Source: Thiobacillus denitrificans DSM 12475
GTDB taxonomy: Bacteria > Pseudomonadota > Gammaproteobacteria > Burkholderiales > Thiobacillaceae
Assembly: GCF_000376425.1 (NCBI RefSeq)
Contig: NZ_AQWL01000008.1
Location: 1-64,000, forward strand
Reading direction: 5' to 3'
DNA: 64,000 nt
Below are positions 52,888 through 62,214 of this stretch, in pieces. How positions within the stretch are numbered: the first letter of the stretch is position 1; the number at the start of each line of letters is the position of its first letter. The position numbers were made by a program, and so were the translations under genes. The notes beneath the pieces were generated by a model, which saw only the letters and a program-made list of their open reading frames with translations, was not told where the DNA came from and did no database searches.

Positions 52888-54156
52888 ATGAAAATCGGCC
52901 GCTATGAAATTCTCGATGAAATCGGCCAGGGTGCGATGGGTACGGTTTATCGGGCGCGCGATCCACTGATCGAACGCACCGTCGCCATCAAGACCGTGCC
53001 CATCGCACAATTGCGACGAGAAGGCACTGATGCGGAATCCCGTTTTCTGCGCGAAGCGCAGAGTGCCGGTCGGCTGTCGCATCCCAATATCGTGACGATC
53101 TATGACGTCGGCGAGTCCGATGGACTGGCCTACATCGCCATGGAATACCTTCCCGGCGCGACCTTGCGTGATCTCATGAACAAAGGCCCGATGCCGCTGG
53201 ATCTGGTGCTCGATACCGCCACGCAGATGGCCGAGGCGCTGGCGTTCGCGCACGAGCACGACGTCATCCACCGCGACGTCAAGCCCGCCAACGTCGTCGT
53301 CACCGGCCGGCGCGGACGCATCAAGCTGACCGATTTCGGGATCGCCCATTTCGTCAACAGCGACCATATCCAGGTCGGGCAAATGCTCGGCTCGCCACGC
53401 TACATGTCGCCGGAACAGGCGATGGGGCATGAGGTCAATGGACGCTCGGATATTTTTTCGTTGGGTGCCGTGCTGTACGAAATGCTCACCGGGCGGTATG
53501 CCTTCGATGGCGACAGCCTGCCGGCCATTGTTTACCGTGTGGTCAATGAAACGCCTGTTCATGCAATGACCCTGCGCCCCCAGTTGTCCCCTGATCTGGC
53601 CAGGTTGCTGGCGCGCATGCTGCACAAAAACCCGGAAGCCCGGCCGGACGCGCGCAGCCTGGTCAGCGCCTTGCAGATGCTGGCACCGTCAGCACCGGCG
53701 TCAGCACAGCCGCCTTCCAAGCAGGTGCCACGTCTGCTGCGGGTACTGGCATTCGGCGCTCCCCTCGGCGTGTTCTTGTTGATCGGTCTGGGCATCATCG
53801 TCATCGAGCATTTCATCGGCCCCGCCCGCCCGATCCTGCCTCCTCCCACGCCACCGTACGCCAGCTCCTCCCAGGATGCCACATCGCAACCCGTTGCGGC
53901 CCCGGATGCGGGGATGGAGGCGGACAACCGGCCTGCATCTAGGCCGCCCCGGCCGGAGCGTCCACCGGCAGCCACCGTCCAGACAGACCCTTACCTTGCC
54001 GGCCTTGACAAGAAACAGGTCGAGTTGCGCATCAAGCGCGCCGAACTGCGGCTGGAATACACCGAGCAGCATCCCGACGTGGTGCAAGTGGACCGGCAGC
54101 TCGAACAGTTGCAAATCGAGCGCCGCAGACACCTGCGGCAATTAAAAAAAGACTAG
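52888..54156 (+). CDS. Membrane Ser/Thr protein kinase
   Basis: 422 residues. A Hanks-type kinase domain (about 1-262) has the glycine loop GQGAMG, the lysine in VAIKTV (Lys35), the catalytic HRDVKPAN loop, DFGIAHF, and YMSPEQA, so all catalytic residues are present. A membrane helix (about 282-303) and an extracytoplasmic part follow: a Pro/Ala-rich linker and a charged coiled-coil tail (KKQVELRIKRAELRLEYTEQ). No PASTA repeats. It starts 13 bases after the SDR stop. Target unknown. Confidence 0.88.
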   Translation: MKIGRYEILDEIGQGAMGTVYRARDPLIERTVAIKTVPIAQLRREGTDAESRFLREAQSAGRLSHPNIVTIYDVGESDGLAYIAMEYLPGATLRDLMNKGPMPLDLVLDTATQMAEALAFAHEHDVIHRDVKPANVVVTGRRGRIKLTDFGIAHFVNSDHIQVGQMLGSPRYMSPEQAMGHEVNGRSDIFSLGAVLYEMLTGRYAFDGDSLPAIVYRVVNETPVHAMTLRPQLSPDLARLLARMLHKNPEARPDARSLVSALQMLAPSAPASAQPPSKQVPRLLRVLAFGAPLGVFLLIGLGIIVIEHFIGPARPILPPPTPPYASSSQDATSQPVAAPDAGMEADNRPASRPPRPERPPAATVQTDPYLAGLDKKQVELRIKRAELRLEYTEQHPDVVQVDRQLEQLQIERRRHLRQLKKD

Positions 54157-54161
54157 CCGGG

Positions 54162-55364
54162 CTACCAGTTGGTTTCGCGTTCGGCTGTCGCCGACACCTT
54201 GTGTATGCTGAGGTCGGCGCCGTTGAACTCCGCCTCGGCGTCCAGCCTCAAACCCACAGCCCGCTTCAGGATGCCATACACCACCAGACCACCAAGTACA
54301 GCAACGGCCACGCCGCCCAGTGTGCCGATCAGCTGGGCCACCAGACTGACACCGCCCATTCCCCCCAGTGCCCTGGTACCGAAAACTCCCGCCGCAATCC
54401 CGCCCCATGCGCCGCACAGGCCGTGTAACGGCCACACTCCGAGCACATCGTCGATCTTCCATTTGTTCTGCGTCACCATGAACATCCACACGAACAGCGC
54501 ACCGGCGATCGCGCCGGTCGCCAAGGCACCCAGCGGATGCATCAGGTCGGAACCTGCGCACACGGCCACCAGGCCGGCGAGCGGACCGTTGTGGATGAAG
54601 CCGGGGTCGTTGCGGCCGATCATCAGCGCCGCAAGCGTACCGCCCACCATCGCCATCAGCGAATTCACCGCCACCAGCCCCGATACGGCTTCGATCAGCT
54701 GGGCCGACATCACGTTGAAACCGAACCAGCCCACCGTCAGAATCCATGCGCCGAGTGCCAGAAACGGGATATTGGACGGCGGATGTGCCGAGATCATGCC
54801 GTCCCTGGTATAGCGCCCGCGCCGCGCACCGAGCAACAGCACGGCAGGCAAAGCAATCCAGCCGCCCATGGCATGTACCACCACCGACCCGGCAAAGTCA
54901 TGGAATTGCGCTCCCACGGCAGCGGCCAGCCAGTCCTGAAGGCCATAATTGCCGTTCCAGACGATCCCTTCAAAAAACGGGTAAACCAGCCCCACCAATG
55001 CGAATGTGGCCGCCAATTGCGGATTGAAGCGTGCGCGTTCGGCGATGCCTCCCGACACAATAGCCGGAATGGCCGCCGCAAACGTCAGCAGAAAAAAGAA
55101 CTTGACCAGGTCATAGCCATTTTTCGCCGATAGCATCTCGGCGCTGGAAAAGAAGTCGATTCCATAGGCGACGCTGTAGCCGATAAAAAAATAGGCAACC
55201 GTGGAAACTGAAAAATCGGTGAGAATCTTGACCAGGGCATTGACCTGGTTTTTCTTGCGCACCGTGCCCAGCTCAAGAAAGGCAAACCCCGCATGCATGG
55301 CCAGCACCATGATGCCGCCCAGCAATACGAACAAAACGTCACTGCCCGATTTCAGCGCTTCCAT
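54162..55364 (-). CDS. amt: Ammonium transporter Amt
   Basis: 400 residues, 11 membrane helices in Amt style, no cleavable signal. Conserved sites: Asp in DFAGSVVVHAMGGW with the first pore His, and the second pore His in HGLCGAWGGIAAGVF. It carries ammonium across the inner membrane. It is not paired with glnK here. A sigma-54 promoter and NtrC-like sites lie upstream, so induction by nitrogen limitation is expected. Convergent with the kinase gene (5-bp gap). Confidence 0.92.
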   Translation of the reverse strand: MEALKSGSDVLFVLLGGIMVLAMHAGFAFLELGTVRKKNQVNALVKILTDFSVSTVAYFFIGYSVAYGIDFFSSAEMLSAKNGYDLVKFFFLLTFAAAIPAIVSGGIAERARFNPQLAATFALVGLVYPFFEGIVWNGNYGLQDWLAAAVGAQFHDFAGSVVVHAMGGWIALPAVLLLGARRGRYTRDGMISAHPPSNIPFLALGAWILTVGWFGFNVMSAQLIEAVSGLVAVNSLMAMVGGTLAALMIGRNDPGFIHNGPLAGLVAVCAGSDLMHPLGALATGAIAGALFVWMFMVTQNKWKIDDVLGVWPLHGLCGAWGGIAAGVFGTRALGGMGGVSLVAQLIGTLGGVAVAVLGGLVVYGILKRAVGLRLDAEAEFNGADLSIHKVSATAERETNW

Positions 55365-55395
55365 GCCCCGGTTCCTATTGATTGCTGGCGGGTAT

Positions 55396-55413
55396 AAGCA
55401 AACGGCATTCCCG
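55396..55413 (-). promoter_or_regulatory. Sigma-54 promoter of amt
   Basis: On the minus strand GGGAATGCCGTTTGCTT has GG and GC separated by exactly 10 bases (GG at 55411-55410, GC at 55399-55398), with a good -12 element (TTTGCTT) and a weaker -24. Transcription would start near 55386, about 22 bases before amt. Confidence 0.6.
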
Positions 55414-55457
55414 CTGCTTAAGTCACGGATTTAAAACGAAAGGCGTCTATAAGGGAT

Positions 55458-55511
55458 GGTGCAATGGCACTGTATTGGTGCGTAGCGGTGCATTGCGCAC
55501 CGCCACGGTGC
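55458..55511. promoter_or_regulatory. Phased array of NtrC-like sites upstream of amt
   Basis: GCACC-N5-GGTGC at 55497-55511 matches the NtrC binding pattern. Further GGTGC blocks begin at 55487, 55477 and 55458, so four blocks (55477, 55487, 55497 inverted, 55507) are spaced exactly 10 bases apart. The array lies 45-115 bases upstream of the sigma-54 promoter, the usual place for NtrC enhancers, and its end touches the tatC stop. Confidence 0.65.
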
Positions 55512-55512
55512 A

Positions 55513-56382
55513 CTAGCTACTCTTGGGCGAGCCGGGTTCGGCTTGCTCGGGCAAGGCTGGGGGGCGATCGATCAGACTGGCTTCGATACGGTCCAGCTCG
55601 GCATCCATGTCGGATGGGGACATCGGCGTGTAATCCGTTTCGGATTCGCTTGCCTCGGATTCAGGCCTGGGTTTGGTGATCAGTGCGGCAACGATGATAC
55701 CCAGTTCGTACAGTACCCACAGGGGCACCGCCAGCATGAATTGCGAGATCACGTCGGGCGGGGTGAATACCGCGCCGATGATAAAGGCACCGACGATGAC
55801 ATACGGCCGGATTTCGCGCAGCTTGGCCACCGACACCATGCCCATTTTGACCAGCAGCACCACCGCGACGGGAACCTCGAAGGTAATCCCGAAGGCCATG
55901 AACAAGGTCATCACAAAGTCGAGGTATTTGCCAATGTCGGTCATCACCGCCACCCCTTCGGGTGCAACGCCGACGATGAAGCCGAACACTACCGGGAATA
56001 CCAGGAAATAGGCGAACGCCATCCCCAGCAGGAACAGGATGACACTGGCGACCACCAGCGGTATGCCAAGACGCTTTTCATGCTGGTACAGCCCCGGCGC
56101 GACAAACGCCCAGACCTGGAAGAATACCCATGGCAGTGCCAGCAGGAAGGCGGCCATCATGGTGACCTTGACCGGCACGAAGAACGGTGTCGTGACCTCG
56201 GTGGCAATCATCTGCCCGCCCTTGGGCAACGCCGCCAGCAACGGCTTGGCCAGCAGCGCATACAAATCCTGCGCCCAGGGGAACAGGCAGATGAAAATCA
56301 CCACCACCATCGCTACTGCGCGCAGCAGGCGATCGCGCATTTCGATCAAATGCGAGATAAAGGTTTCCTGCCCGTCGCTCAT
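55513..56382 (-). CDS. tatC: Twin-arginine translocase subunit TatC
   Basis: 289 residues with six membrane helices and the TatC opening pattern (FISHLIEMRDRLLRA) and FxxPxF-type motif (FPVVFGFIVG region). It binds twin-arginine signal peptides of folded proteins. A hydrophilic tail (about 245-289) is longer than usual. Overlaps tatB by ATGA (56379-56382). Confidence 0.94.
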   Translation of the reverse strand: MSDGQETFISHLIEMRDRLLRAVAMVVVIFICLFPWAQDLYALLAKPLLAALPKGGQMIATEVTTPFFVPVKVTMMAAFLLALPWVFFQVWAFVAPGLYQHEKRLGIPLVVASVILFLLGMAFAYFLVFPVVFGFIVGVAPEGVAVMTDIGKYLDFVMTLFMAFGITFEVPVAVVLLVKMGMVSVAKLREIRPYVIVGAFIIGAVFTPPDVISQFMLAVPLWVLYELGIIVAALITKPRPESEASESETDYTPMSPSDMDAELDRIEASLIDRPPALPEQAEPGSPKSS

Positions 56383-56858
56383 GCAGATTTTCCTGTAGTT
56401 TCGCCGTCTGCCGGCTCAGTCACCGCAGGCGGCGCGTCAGCGGCAAGGTTCTGATCCGGCTCGTCCAGTGGCAGGCTTTGCTGCACGACCGGCTCCGGGG
56501 TCTCTTGCGCGGGTTCGTTGACAGGGGACTCACCCGCGGTTGCAGCGGCTGCCGTCGCCGTCAACGCCTTGTTGATGCTGCTTGCCTCGTCGCGCAGGTA
56601 ATCGTCAACCACACTGACTTGCTGCTTGGCGTCCAGCGCCGCCAACTCGGCCGAATTCTTGATCTCCACGCCGACACGGCGAATTTCATCCAGCTGCATC
56701 TCATGGCTGATGTCCGATTTTACGGACGACACATAGCGTTGCATGCGGCCATACAGATGCCCCGCCGTACGCGCGACCTTGGGCAGACGCTCAGGGCCGA
56801 TGACGATCAGCGCAATCACGCCGATGACGATGAGTTCAGTAAAGCCGATATCGAACAT
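56379..56858 (-). CDS. tatB: Twin-arginine translocase subunit TatB
   Basis: 159 residues: N-terminal membrane helix MFDIGFTELIVIGVIALIVI, the GPERLPK motif, an amphipathic helix, and a long acidic, Pro/Ala-rich tail. It works with TatC to bind substrates. Starts 79 bp after tatA. Confidence 0.93.
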   Translation of the reverse strand: MFDIGFTELIVIGVIALIVIGPERLPKVARTAGHLYGRMQRYVSSVKSDISHEMQLDEIRRVGVEIKNSAELAALDAKQQVSVVDDYLRDEASSINKALTATAAAATAGESPVNEPAQETPEPVVQQSLPLDEPDQNLAADAPPAVTEPADGETTGKSA

Positions 56859-56937
56859 TTAGGTCCAACCAGGAATAAGGCGATAGTGGGAATCCCGCCT
56901 GGCGAATTTGCACCCGCCCCCACCCGGTTCCGCATCC

Positions 56938-57153
56938 TCAAGAGTGGTGCTTGTCCTTGACTTCCGCGTCGATCGTGGTGCCGCTTTGTTCGGCGCCGTC
57001 ACTGAGCTTGGGCGCCTCTTCTTTCATGCCTTCCTTGAAGCCCTTGACCGCCCCCCCGAGATCGCTGCCGATGTTACGCAGCTTCTTCGTACCGAAAATC
57101 AGCAGCACCACAACCAGAACGATTAGCCAATGCCAAATGCTGAAGCCACCCAT
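56938..57153 (-). CDS. tatA: Twin-arginine translocase subunit TatA
   Basis: 71 residues: short membrane helix ([15 protein letters not shown]), then the [20 protein letters not shown] hinge and amphipathic helix, and an acidic tail. Forms the translocation pore. First tat gene, 18 bp after hinT. Confidence 0.94.
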   Translation of the reverse strand: MGGFSIWHWLIVLVVVLLIFGTKKLRNIGSDLGGAVKGFKEGMKEEAPKLSDGAEQSGTTIDAEVKDKHHS

Positions 57154-57171
57154 AATACGTCTCCTTTCGAC

Positions 57172-57510
57172 TTAACTGCGTGAAACGGGGTCACCCCCGC
57201 CAAATACATGCACGTGAATGTGGAACACTTCCTGGCCGCCGCCACGCCCGGTATTGATCAGGGTCTTGAACCCGGCATCGAGTCCCTGCTCTTTTGCCAG
57301 GCGCGGCGCCAGCAGAAGCATCTTGCCGAGCAGTTTCTCATGCGCTGGGGTGCAATCGCCCAGCGTAGCGACGTGCTGTTTCGGAATGATCAGGAAATGC
57401 ACCCGCGCAAACGGGTGGATATCGTGAAACGCCAGCACGTCCTCATCTTCATAGACCTTGCCGCACGGCAGTTGGCCTGCAACGATTTTGCAGAAGATGC
57501 AGTCACTCAT
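57172..57510 (-). CDS. hinT: HIT-family nucleotide hydrolase (HinT)
   Basis: 112 residues with the histidine triad HIHVH near the end and CIFCKIVAG at the start, typical of HinT purine nucleoside phosphoramidase. It often sits between hisE and tatA in Betaproteobacteria, as here. Its start overlaps the hisE stop by 8 bases. Confidence 0.9.
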   Translation of the reverse strand: MSDCIFCKIVAGQLPCGKVYEDEDVLAFHDIHPFARVHFLIIPKQHVATLGDCTPAHEKLLGKMLLLAPRLAKEQGLDAGFKTLINTGRGGGQEVFHIHVHVFGGGDPVSRS

Positions 57511-57820
57511 GTCGATTCGCCTTTTCTGTCAGACCGGACAGCCCTTCCCGGCGCGCCAGCTCATTCAGCACATCCGCCGGCTTCAGCCCCTTGTGCGCCA
57601 GCAATATCAAAGTATGAAACCATAAATCGGCGACTTCGTAGATGATCTTTTCCGCCTGGTCGTCCTTCGCCGCCATTACGGTCTCGGTCGCTTCCTCACC
57701 GATTTTCTTCAGGATGGCGTCGGTACCCTTGGCGTACAGCCTGGCCACGTACGAGCTGTCGGGCGACGCCTGCTTGCGCGCTTCCAGCGTCTCTGCCAGA
57801 CGATCCAGGATATCGCTCAT
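57503..57820 (-). CDS. hisE: Phosphoribosyl-ATP pyrophosphatase
   Basis: 105 residues of the MazG-like HisE family with [15 protein letters not shown] and [14 protein letters not shown] metal-binding helices. Second step of histidine synthesis. Its start overlaps hisI by ATGA. Confidence 0.95.
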   Translation of the reverse strand: MSDILDRLAETLEARKQASPDSSYVARLYAKGTDAILKKIGEEATETVMAAKDDQAEKIIYEVADLWFHTLILLAHKGLKPADVLNELARREGLSGLTEKANRHE

Positions 57821-58218
57821 TTACGGTAGATCTCATCGGGGGCTTTCAGCACCGGGGTGGTCGTCACCCAGCGCTCACCGCCCTGTTTATCGCGGTCGAG
57901 CTTCTGGAAAAAACAGGAGCGTCGTCCGGTATGACAGGCAATGCCGCCGACTTGTTCAACTTTCAGCAGCACCACGTCATTGTCGCAATCCAGCCGGATT
58001 TCGCTGACGTTCTGCACATGGCCGGACTCCTCGCCTTTGCGCCACAATTTGCCGCGTGAGCGCGACCAGTACACCCCGCGCAGCGTGCGCGCAGTTTCCT
58101 CCAGCGCTTCGCGGTTCATCCACGCGACCATCAGGATTTCACCGCTAGCGGCATCCTGGGCGATCGCCGGCACCAGCCCCTGCGCGTCCCATTTGACCGA
58201 GTCGAGCCAGTCGCTCAC
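57817..58218 (-). CDS. hisI: Phosphoribosyl-AMP cyclohydrolase
   Basis: 133 residues with the HisI metal-site stretches [28 protein letters not shown] and [10 protein letters not shown]. Third step of histidine synthesis, separate from hisE as usual in Betaproteobacteria. Overlaps hisF by ATGA. Confidence 0.95.
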   Translation of the reverse strand: MSDWLDSVKWDAQGLVPAIAQDAASGEILMVAWMNREALEETARTLRGVYWSRSRGKLWRKGEESGHVQNVSEIRLDCDNDVVLLKVEQVGGIACHTGRRSCFFQKLDRDKQGGERWVTTTPVLKAPDEIYRK

Positions 58219-58970
58219 AGGCGCACCTCGATGCCGTGCTGCTTCATGTATTTTTTCGCTTCGTCGATGCCGTATTCGCCGAAGTGGAAAATGCTCGCCG
58301 CCAGCACCGCGTCGGCGCGGCCTTCGCGCACGCCGTCGACCAGATGCTGCAGGTTGCCGACGCCGCCGCTGGCGATGATGGGAATGTCGACCGCCTCGGA
58401 AATCGCGCGCGTAAGTTCCAGATCGAAACCGCTCTTGGTGCCGTCGCGATCCATCGAAGTGAGCAGCAGTTCACCGGCACCGAGGCTTTCCATCCGCTTC
58501 GCCCATTCGATCGCATCGAGCCCGGTGGCTTTGCGGCCGCCGTGGGTGAAGACCTCCCAATGATCGCCTGTCCGCTTGGCATCGATCGCCACCACGATGC
58601 ACTGGCTGCCGTAACGGTCCGCCGCATCCTTCACCAGCTGCGGGTTGGTGACGGCAGAGGTGTTGATGCTGACCTTGTCCGCGCCGGCGTTGAGCAGGCG
58701 CTGCACGTCGCCCACCGCACGCACCCCACCGCCTACCGTCAAGGGAATGAACACCTCGGAGGCGACCGCTTCGATGATATGCAGGATCAGGTCGCGGTTG
58801 TCGCTGGATGCGGTGATATCGAGAAAAGTCAATTCGTCGGCGCCCGCTTCGTTGTAGCGGCGGGCGATTTCCACCGGGTCGCCGGCGTCCTTCAACTCGA
58901 CGAAATTGACCCCCTTGACCACGCGACCATTGGTTACGTCGAGACAGGGAATGATGCGCTTTGCCAGCAT
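58215..58970 (-). CDS. hisF: Imidazole glycerol phosphate synthase, cyclase subunit
   Basis: 251 residues of the (beta-alpha)8 barrel with catalytic Asp11 ([16 protein letters not shown]) and Asp130-type residue in IDAKRTGD. Works with HisH to make imidazole glycerol phosphate. It follows hisA by 15 bp. Confidence 0.96.
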   Translation of the reverse strand: MLAKRIIPCLDVTNGRVVKGVNFVELKDAGDPVEIARRYNEAGADELTFLDITASSDNRDLILHIIEAVASEVFIPLTVGGGVRAVGDVQRLLNAGADKVSINTSAVTNPQLVKDAADRYGSQCIVVAIDAKRTGDHWEVFTHGGRKATGLDAIEWAKRMESLGAGELLLTSMDRDGTKSGFDLELTRAISEAVDIPIIASGGVGNLQHLVDGVREGRADAVLAASIFHFGEYGIDEAKKYMKQHGIEVRL

Positions 58971-58985
58971 GGTCAGCCTCTCGAA

Positions 58986-59741
58986 TCAGACCCCGAACAC
59001 GCCGCCCGCGAGTTCGTCGGCAAGCTTCTGCGCCTCGGCGAAGTCGAGCGTGCCCTGATAGATGGCACGGCCGGTGATGGCGCCGATGATGCCGTCCTTG
59101 GCGACGGTGGACAGTGCCTTGACGTCGTCGAGGTTGGTGACGCCGCCGCTGGCGATGACCGGGATCGACAGCGCCTGCGCCAGGCGCTGGGTGGCTTCGA
59201 TGTTGACGCCGGTCAGCATGCCGTCGCGGCCGATGTCGGTATAGATGATGGCTTCTACCCCATAACCCTCGAAGCGCTTGGCCAGATCGATCACATCGTG
59301 GCCGGTGAGCTTGGACCAGCCTTCGACTGCGACCTTGCCGTCACGGGCGTCGAGCCCGACCATCACGTGACCGGGGAAGGCGTCGCAGGCTTCGTGCAGG
59401 AACCCGGGATTCTTCACCGCGGCGGTGCCGATGATGACGTAGCGCACACCGTCGTCGAGATAGCGCTCGATGGTGGCGAGGTCGCGGATACCGCCGCCGA
59501 GCTGCACCGGCATCTCGTCACCCACGGCCTCGACGATCGAACGGATCGCCGCGTCGTTGATCGGCTTGCCGGCAAAAGCGCCGTTCAGGTCAACCAGATG
59601 CAGGCGCCGCGCGCCCAGCTCTTTCCAGTGGCGGGCGGTCGCCGCAGGATCCTCGGAAAACACGGTGGCGCGGTCCATTTCGCCTTGTTCCAGGCGCACG
59701 CAGTGGCCGTCTTTAAGGTCGATCGCAGGAATAATTAACAT
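58986..59741 (-). CDS. hisA: HisA phosphoribosylformimino-AICAR isomerase
   Basis: 251 residues of the HisA barrel, close kin of HisF, with catalytic Asp8 ([19 protein letters not shown]) and the second Asp in [10 protein letters not shown]. Fourth step of histidine synthesis. Confidence 0.96.
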   Translation of the reverse strand: MLIIPAIDLKDGHCVRLEQGEMDRATVFSEDPAATARHWKELGARRLHLVDLNGAFAGKPINDAAIRSIVEAVGDEMPVQLGGGIRDLATIERYLDDGVRYVIIGTAAVKNPGFLHEACDAFPGHVMVGLDARDGKVAVEGWSKLTGHDVIDLAKRFEGYGVEAIIYTDIGRDGMLTGVNIEATQRLAQALSIPVIASGGVTNLDDVKALSTVAKDGIIGAITGRAIYQGTLDFAEAQKLADELAGGVFGV

Positions 59742-59770
59742 GGCTGATCAGCGGGTCGTACAGAGTAATA

Positions 59771-60457
59771 TTAGGCGCAGGCCGCGCCGGACATATCGCA
59801 GGCGGTTTCAGAGGCACCCGGATTCCAGGTTACGAAATTGCCTAACAGCGTCAATCCGGCATTCTGGCTTTTTTCCGGGTGAAACTGGACGGCAAACATG
59901 TTCGCAGACGCCACCGCGCAGGTGAAAGGAAACGGGTAATGCGAAAATCCCGCAATCACCTCCGGCGAAGCCGGCTGCACGAAATAGCTGTGGACGAAGT
60001 AGAAGCGCGCACCTTCCTCGATGCCTGTCCACAACGGATGCGGCACCACCTGATGGACGTTGTTCCAGCCCATGTGCGGCACTTTCAGTTTATTCCCTCG
60101 ACCGTCGTGCATCGCCTCGTGCGGGAAACGCTGCACGCTGCCGGGCAGTATCCCCAAGCAGGCGGTATCGCCTTCCTCGCTGTGCTCGAACAGCACCTGC
60201 ATCCCCATGCAGATGCCCAGAAAAGGCTTGCTGCGGGCAGCATCGACGATCGCCTGGCGCAGGCCGCGTGCGTCGATTTCACGCATGCAGTCGCGGGCGG
60301 CGCCTTGCCCCGGAAACACGACGCGGCCGGCTGCGGTAATCACGGCCGGGTCGGAAGTCACCGCCACGGTCGCAGCCGGCGCAACGTGTTCGATGGCTTT
60401 GGAGACCGAACGCAGATTGCCCATGCCGTAGTCGATGACGGCGATGTCGACGCTCAC
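59771..60457 (-). CDS. hisH: Imidazole glycerol phosphate synthase, glutaminase subunit
   Basis: 228 residues of the class I glutaminase fold with the nucleophile Cys in LGICMGMQ and the His/Glu pair in VQFHPEKS. Supplies ammonia to HisF. The start is GTG at 60457 (MSVDIAVIDYGMGNLRS); the open frame beyond it is not part of the protein. A C-terminal extension of about 20 residues (WNPGASETACDMSGAACA) is unusual. Confidence 0.93.
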   Translation of the reverse strand: MSVDIAVIDYGMGNLRSVSKAIEHVAPAATVAVTSDPAVITAAGRVVFPGQGAARDCMREIDARGLRQAIVDAARSKPFLGICMGMQVLFEHSEEGDTACLGILPGSVQRFPHEAMHDGRGNKLKVPHMGWNNVHQVVPHPLWTGIEEGARFYFVHSYFVQPASPEVIAGFSHYPFPFTCAVASANMFAVQFHPEKSQNAGLTLLGNFVTWNPGASETACDMSGAACA

Positions 60458-60518
60458 AGCTTGGCCGCCTCGATTTGCGGGGCGCGCAGCGTGCGGCCAC
60501 CTGAAATCGCCGACGCCC

Positions 60519-61106
60519 TCATAGCGCACCTTTTGTCGATGGCAGTACGTCGCCCATGCGCAGGTCGGTTTCCACCGCCATGCGCAGCGCGCGGCCGAAT
60601 GCCTTGAAAATGGTTTCGGCCTGGTGGTGCGCATTGATGCCGCGCAGATTGTCGATATGCAGCGTCACCCCGGCGTGGTTGATGAAACCACGGAAGAATT
60701 CAAGGAACAGGTCGACATCGAACTCGCCGATGCGCGCGCGGGTGTAATCGACGTGATACTCCAGTCCGGGCCGCCCCGACAGGTCGATCACCACGCGAGA
60801 CAGCGCCTCGTCGAGCGGAACATAGGCATGGCCGTAGCGGCGGATACCTTTCTTGTCACCGAGCGCCTGGGCAAACGCCTGGCCGAACGTGATCCCGGTG
60901 TCTTCCACCGTGTGATGGGCGTCGATATGCAGGTCGCCGTGGGCCTGGATATCCAGGTCGATCAGGCCGTGGCGCGCGATCTGGTCGAGCATGTGATCGA
61001 GAAACGGCACGCCGGTGGCAAGCTTGGCAATGCCGGTGCCGTCCAGGTTGAGACTGACCGTGACCTGGGTCTCGAGGGTGTTGCGGGTGACTTGGGCGGT
61101 ACGCAT
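60519..61106 (-). CDS. hisB: Imidazoleglycerol-phosphate dehydratase
   Basis: 195 residues, monofunctional HisB, with the metal motifs [23 protein letters not shown] and [14 protein letters not shown]. Sixth step of histidine synthesis. About 60 bp separates it from hisH. Confidence 0.96.
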   Translation of the reverse strand: MRTAQVTRNTLETQVTVSLNLDGTGIAKLATGVPFLDHMLDQIARHGLIDLDIQAHGDLHIDAHHTVEDTGITFGQAFAQALGDKKGIRRYGHAYVPLDEALSRVVIDLSGRPGLEYHVDYTRARIGEFDVDLFLEFFRGFINHAGVTLHIDNLRGINAHHQAETIFKAFGRALRMAVETDLRMGDVLPSTKGAL

Positions 61107-61136
61107 GGCGTCGAAAAATAAGGCTTATAGGAGATT

Positions 61137-62201
61137 CTAGCAGTTCATGATGGCTTTCAGCGCGGCGAGCAGTGCATCGCATTGCGCATCGGTGCCGATC
61201 GTAATGCGCAGGAACGGCGCAATACGGGCCGGATTCCTGAAATGACGCACGATGATGCTGCGCTCGCGCAGCGCGGCTGCCAGTTCGGCGCCATCGTGCG
61301 CCGGGTGGCGGGCAAAGACGAAGTTGGCGGCCGAGGGCAGCACCTCGAAGCCAAGCTTATCCATTTCAGCCACCAGCCGGGTGCGGGTCGCCACGACTTT
61401 CGCGCAGATGTGCTCGAACCAGGCGTGGTCGTCGATCGACGCCAGCGCCCCCGCCTGGGCAAAGCGGTCGAGCGGATAGGAATTGAAGCTGTCCTTCACC
61501 CGGTTGAGCGCCTCGACCAGATGCGGCTGGCCGATGGCGTAGCCGACGCGCAGGCCGGCCAGCGCATGCGATTTCGACAGCGTGCGGACCACCAGCAGTT
61601 GCGGATAGCGCGCCACCAGTTCCACCGCCGATGCGCCGCCGAAGTCGATGTAGGCCTCGTCGATCACCACCACCGAATCCGGGTTGCCGGCGAGCAGACG
61701 CTCGACCTCATCCAGCGCCAGCAGGCACCCGGTCGGCGCATTGGGGTTGGGGAAGATCACCCCGCCGTTGGGCGCCAGATAGTCGTCGACCCGGATCTCG
61801 AACGCCTCCGTGAGCGGAATCGCACGGTGGGCGATCGCGTACAGTCCGCAGTACACCGGATAGAAGCTGTAGGTGATGTCCGGAAACAGAATCGGCCGAT
61901 CGTGCTTCAAGAGCGCCATGAAGGCATGCGCCAGCACCTCGTCGGAACCGTTGCCGACGAACACCCGGTCGGCCGTCACGCCATGATAGGCAGCGATGCC
62001 GGCGCGTAGCCGGTCGGAATTGGGATCGGGATAGAGGCGCAGCGTGTCGGCGGCTTCGGCGCGCACGGCGTCGAGCACCTTCGGGCTGGGTCCGTAGGGG
62101 TTCTCGTTGGTGTTGAGCTTGACCAGGTTGGCCAGCTTCGGCTGCTCGCCCGGCACGTAGGGCGTCAGGCCGTGCACCACGGCGCTCCAGTAGCGACTCA
62201 T
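61137..62201 (-). CDS. hisC: Histidinol-phosphate aminotransferase
   Basis: 354 residues of aminotransferase class II with the PLP-binding Lys in [15 protein letters not shown] and the Asn/Asp/Tyr pattern [10 protein letters not shown]. Seventh step of histidine synthesis. It lies 13 bp after hisD. Confidence 0.95.
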   Translation of the reverse strand: MSRYWSAVVHGLTPYVPGEQPKLANLVKLNTNENPYGPSPKVLDAVRAEAADTLRLYPDPNSDRLRAGIAAYHGVTADRVFVGNGSDEVLAHAFMALLKHDRPILFPDITYSFYPVYCGLYAIAHRAIPLTEAFEIRVDDYLAPNGGVIFPNPNAPTGCLLALDEVERLLAGNPDSVVVIDEAYIDFGGASAVELVARYPQLLVVRTLSKSHALAGLRVGYAIGQPHLVEALNRVKDSFNSYPLDRFAQAGALASIDDHAWFEHICAKVVATRTRLVAEMDKLGFEVLPSAANFVFARHPAHDGAELAAALRERSIIVRHFRNPARIAPFLRITIGTDAQCDALLAALKAIMNC

Positions 62202-62214
62202 TAGAATAGCTGGC

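Noticed and set aside
55458-55480. Plus-strand sigma-54-like TGGCAC at 55464
   Set aside because: The spacing to the next GC is 12 bases, not 10, and the direction would point into tatC's 3' end; it is part of the GGTGC array instead.
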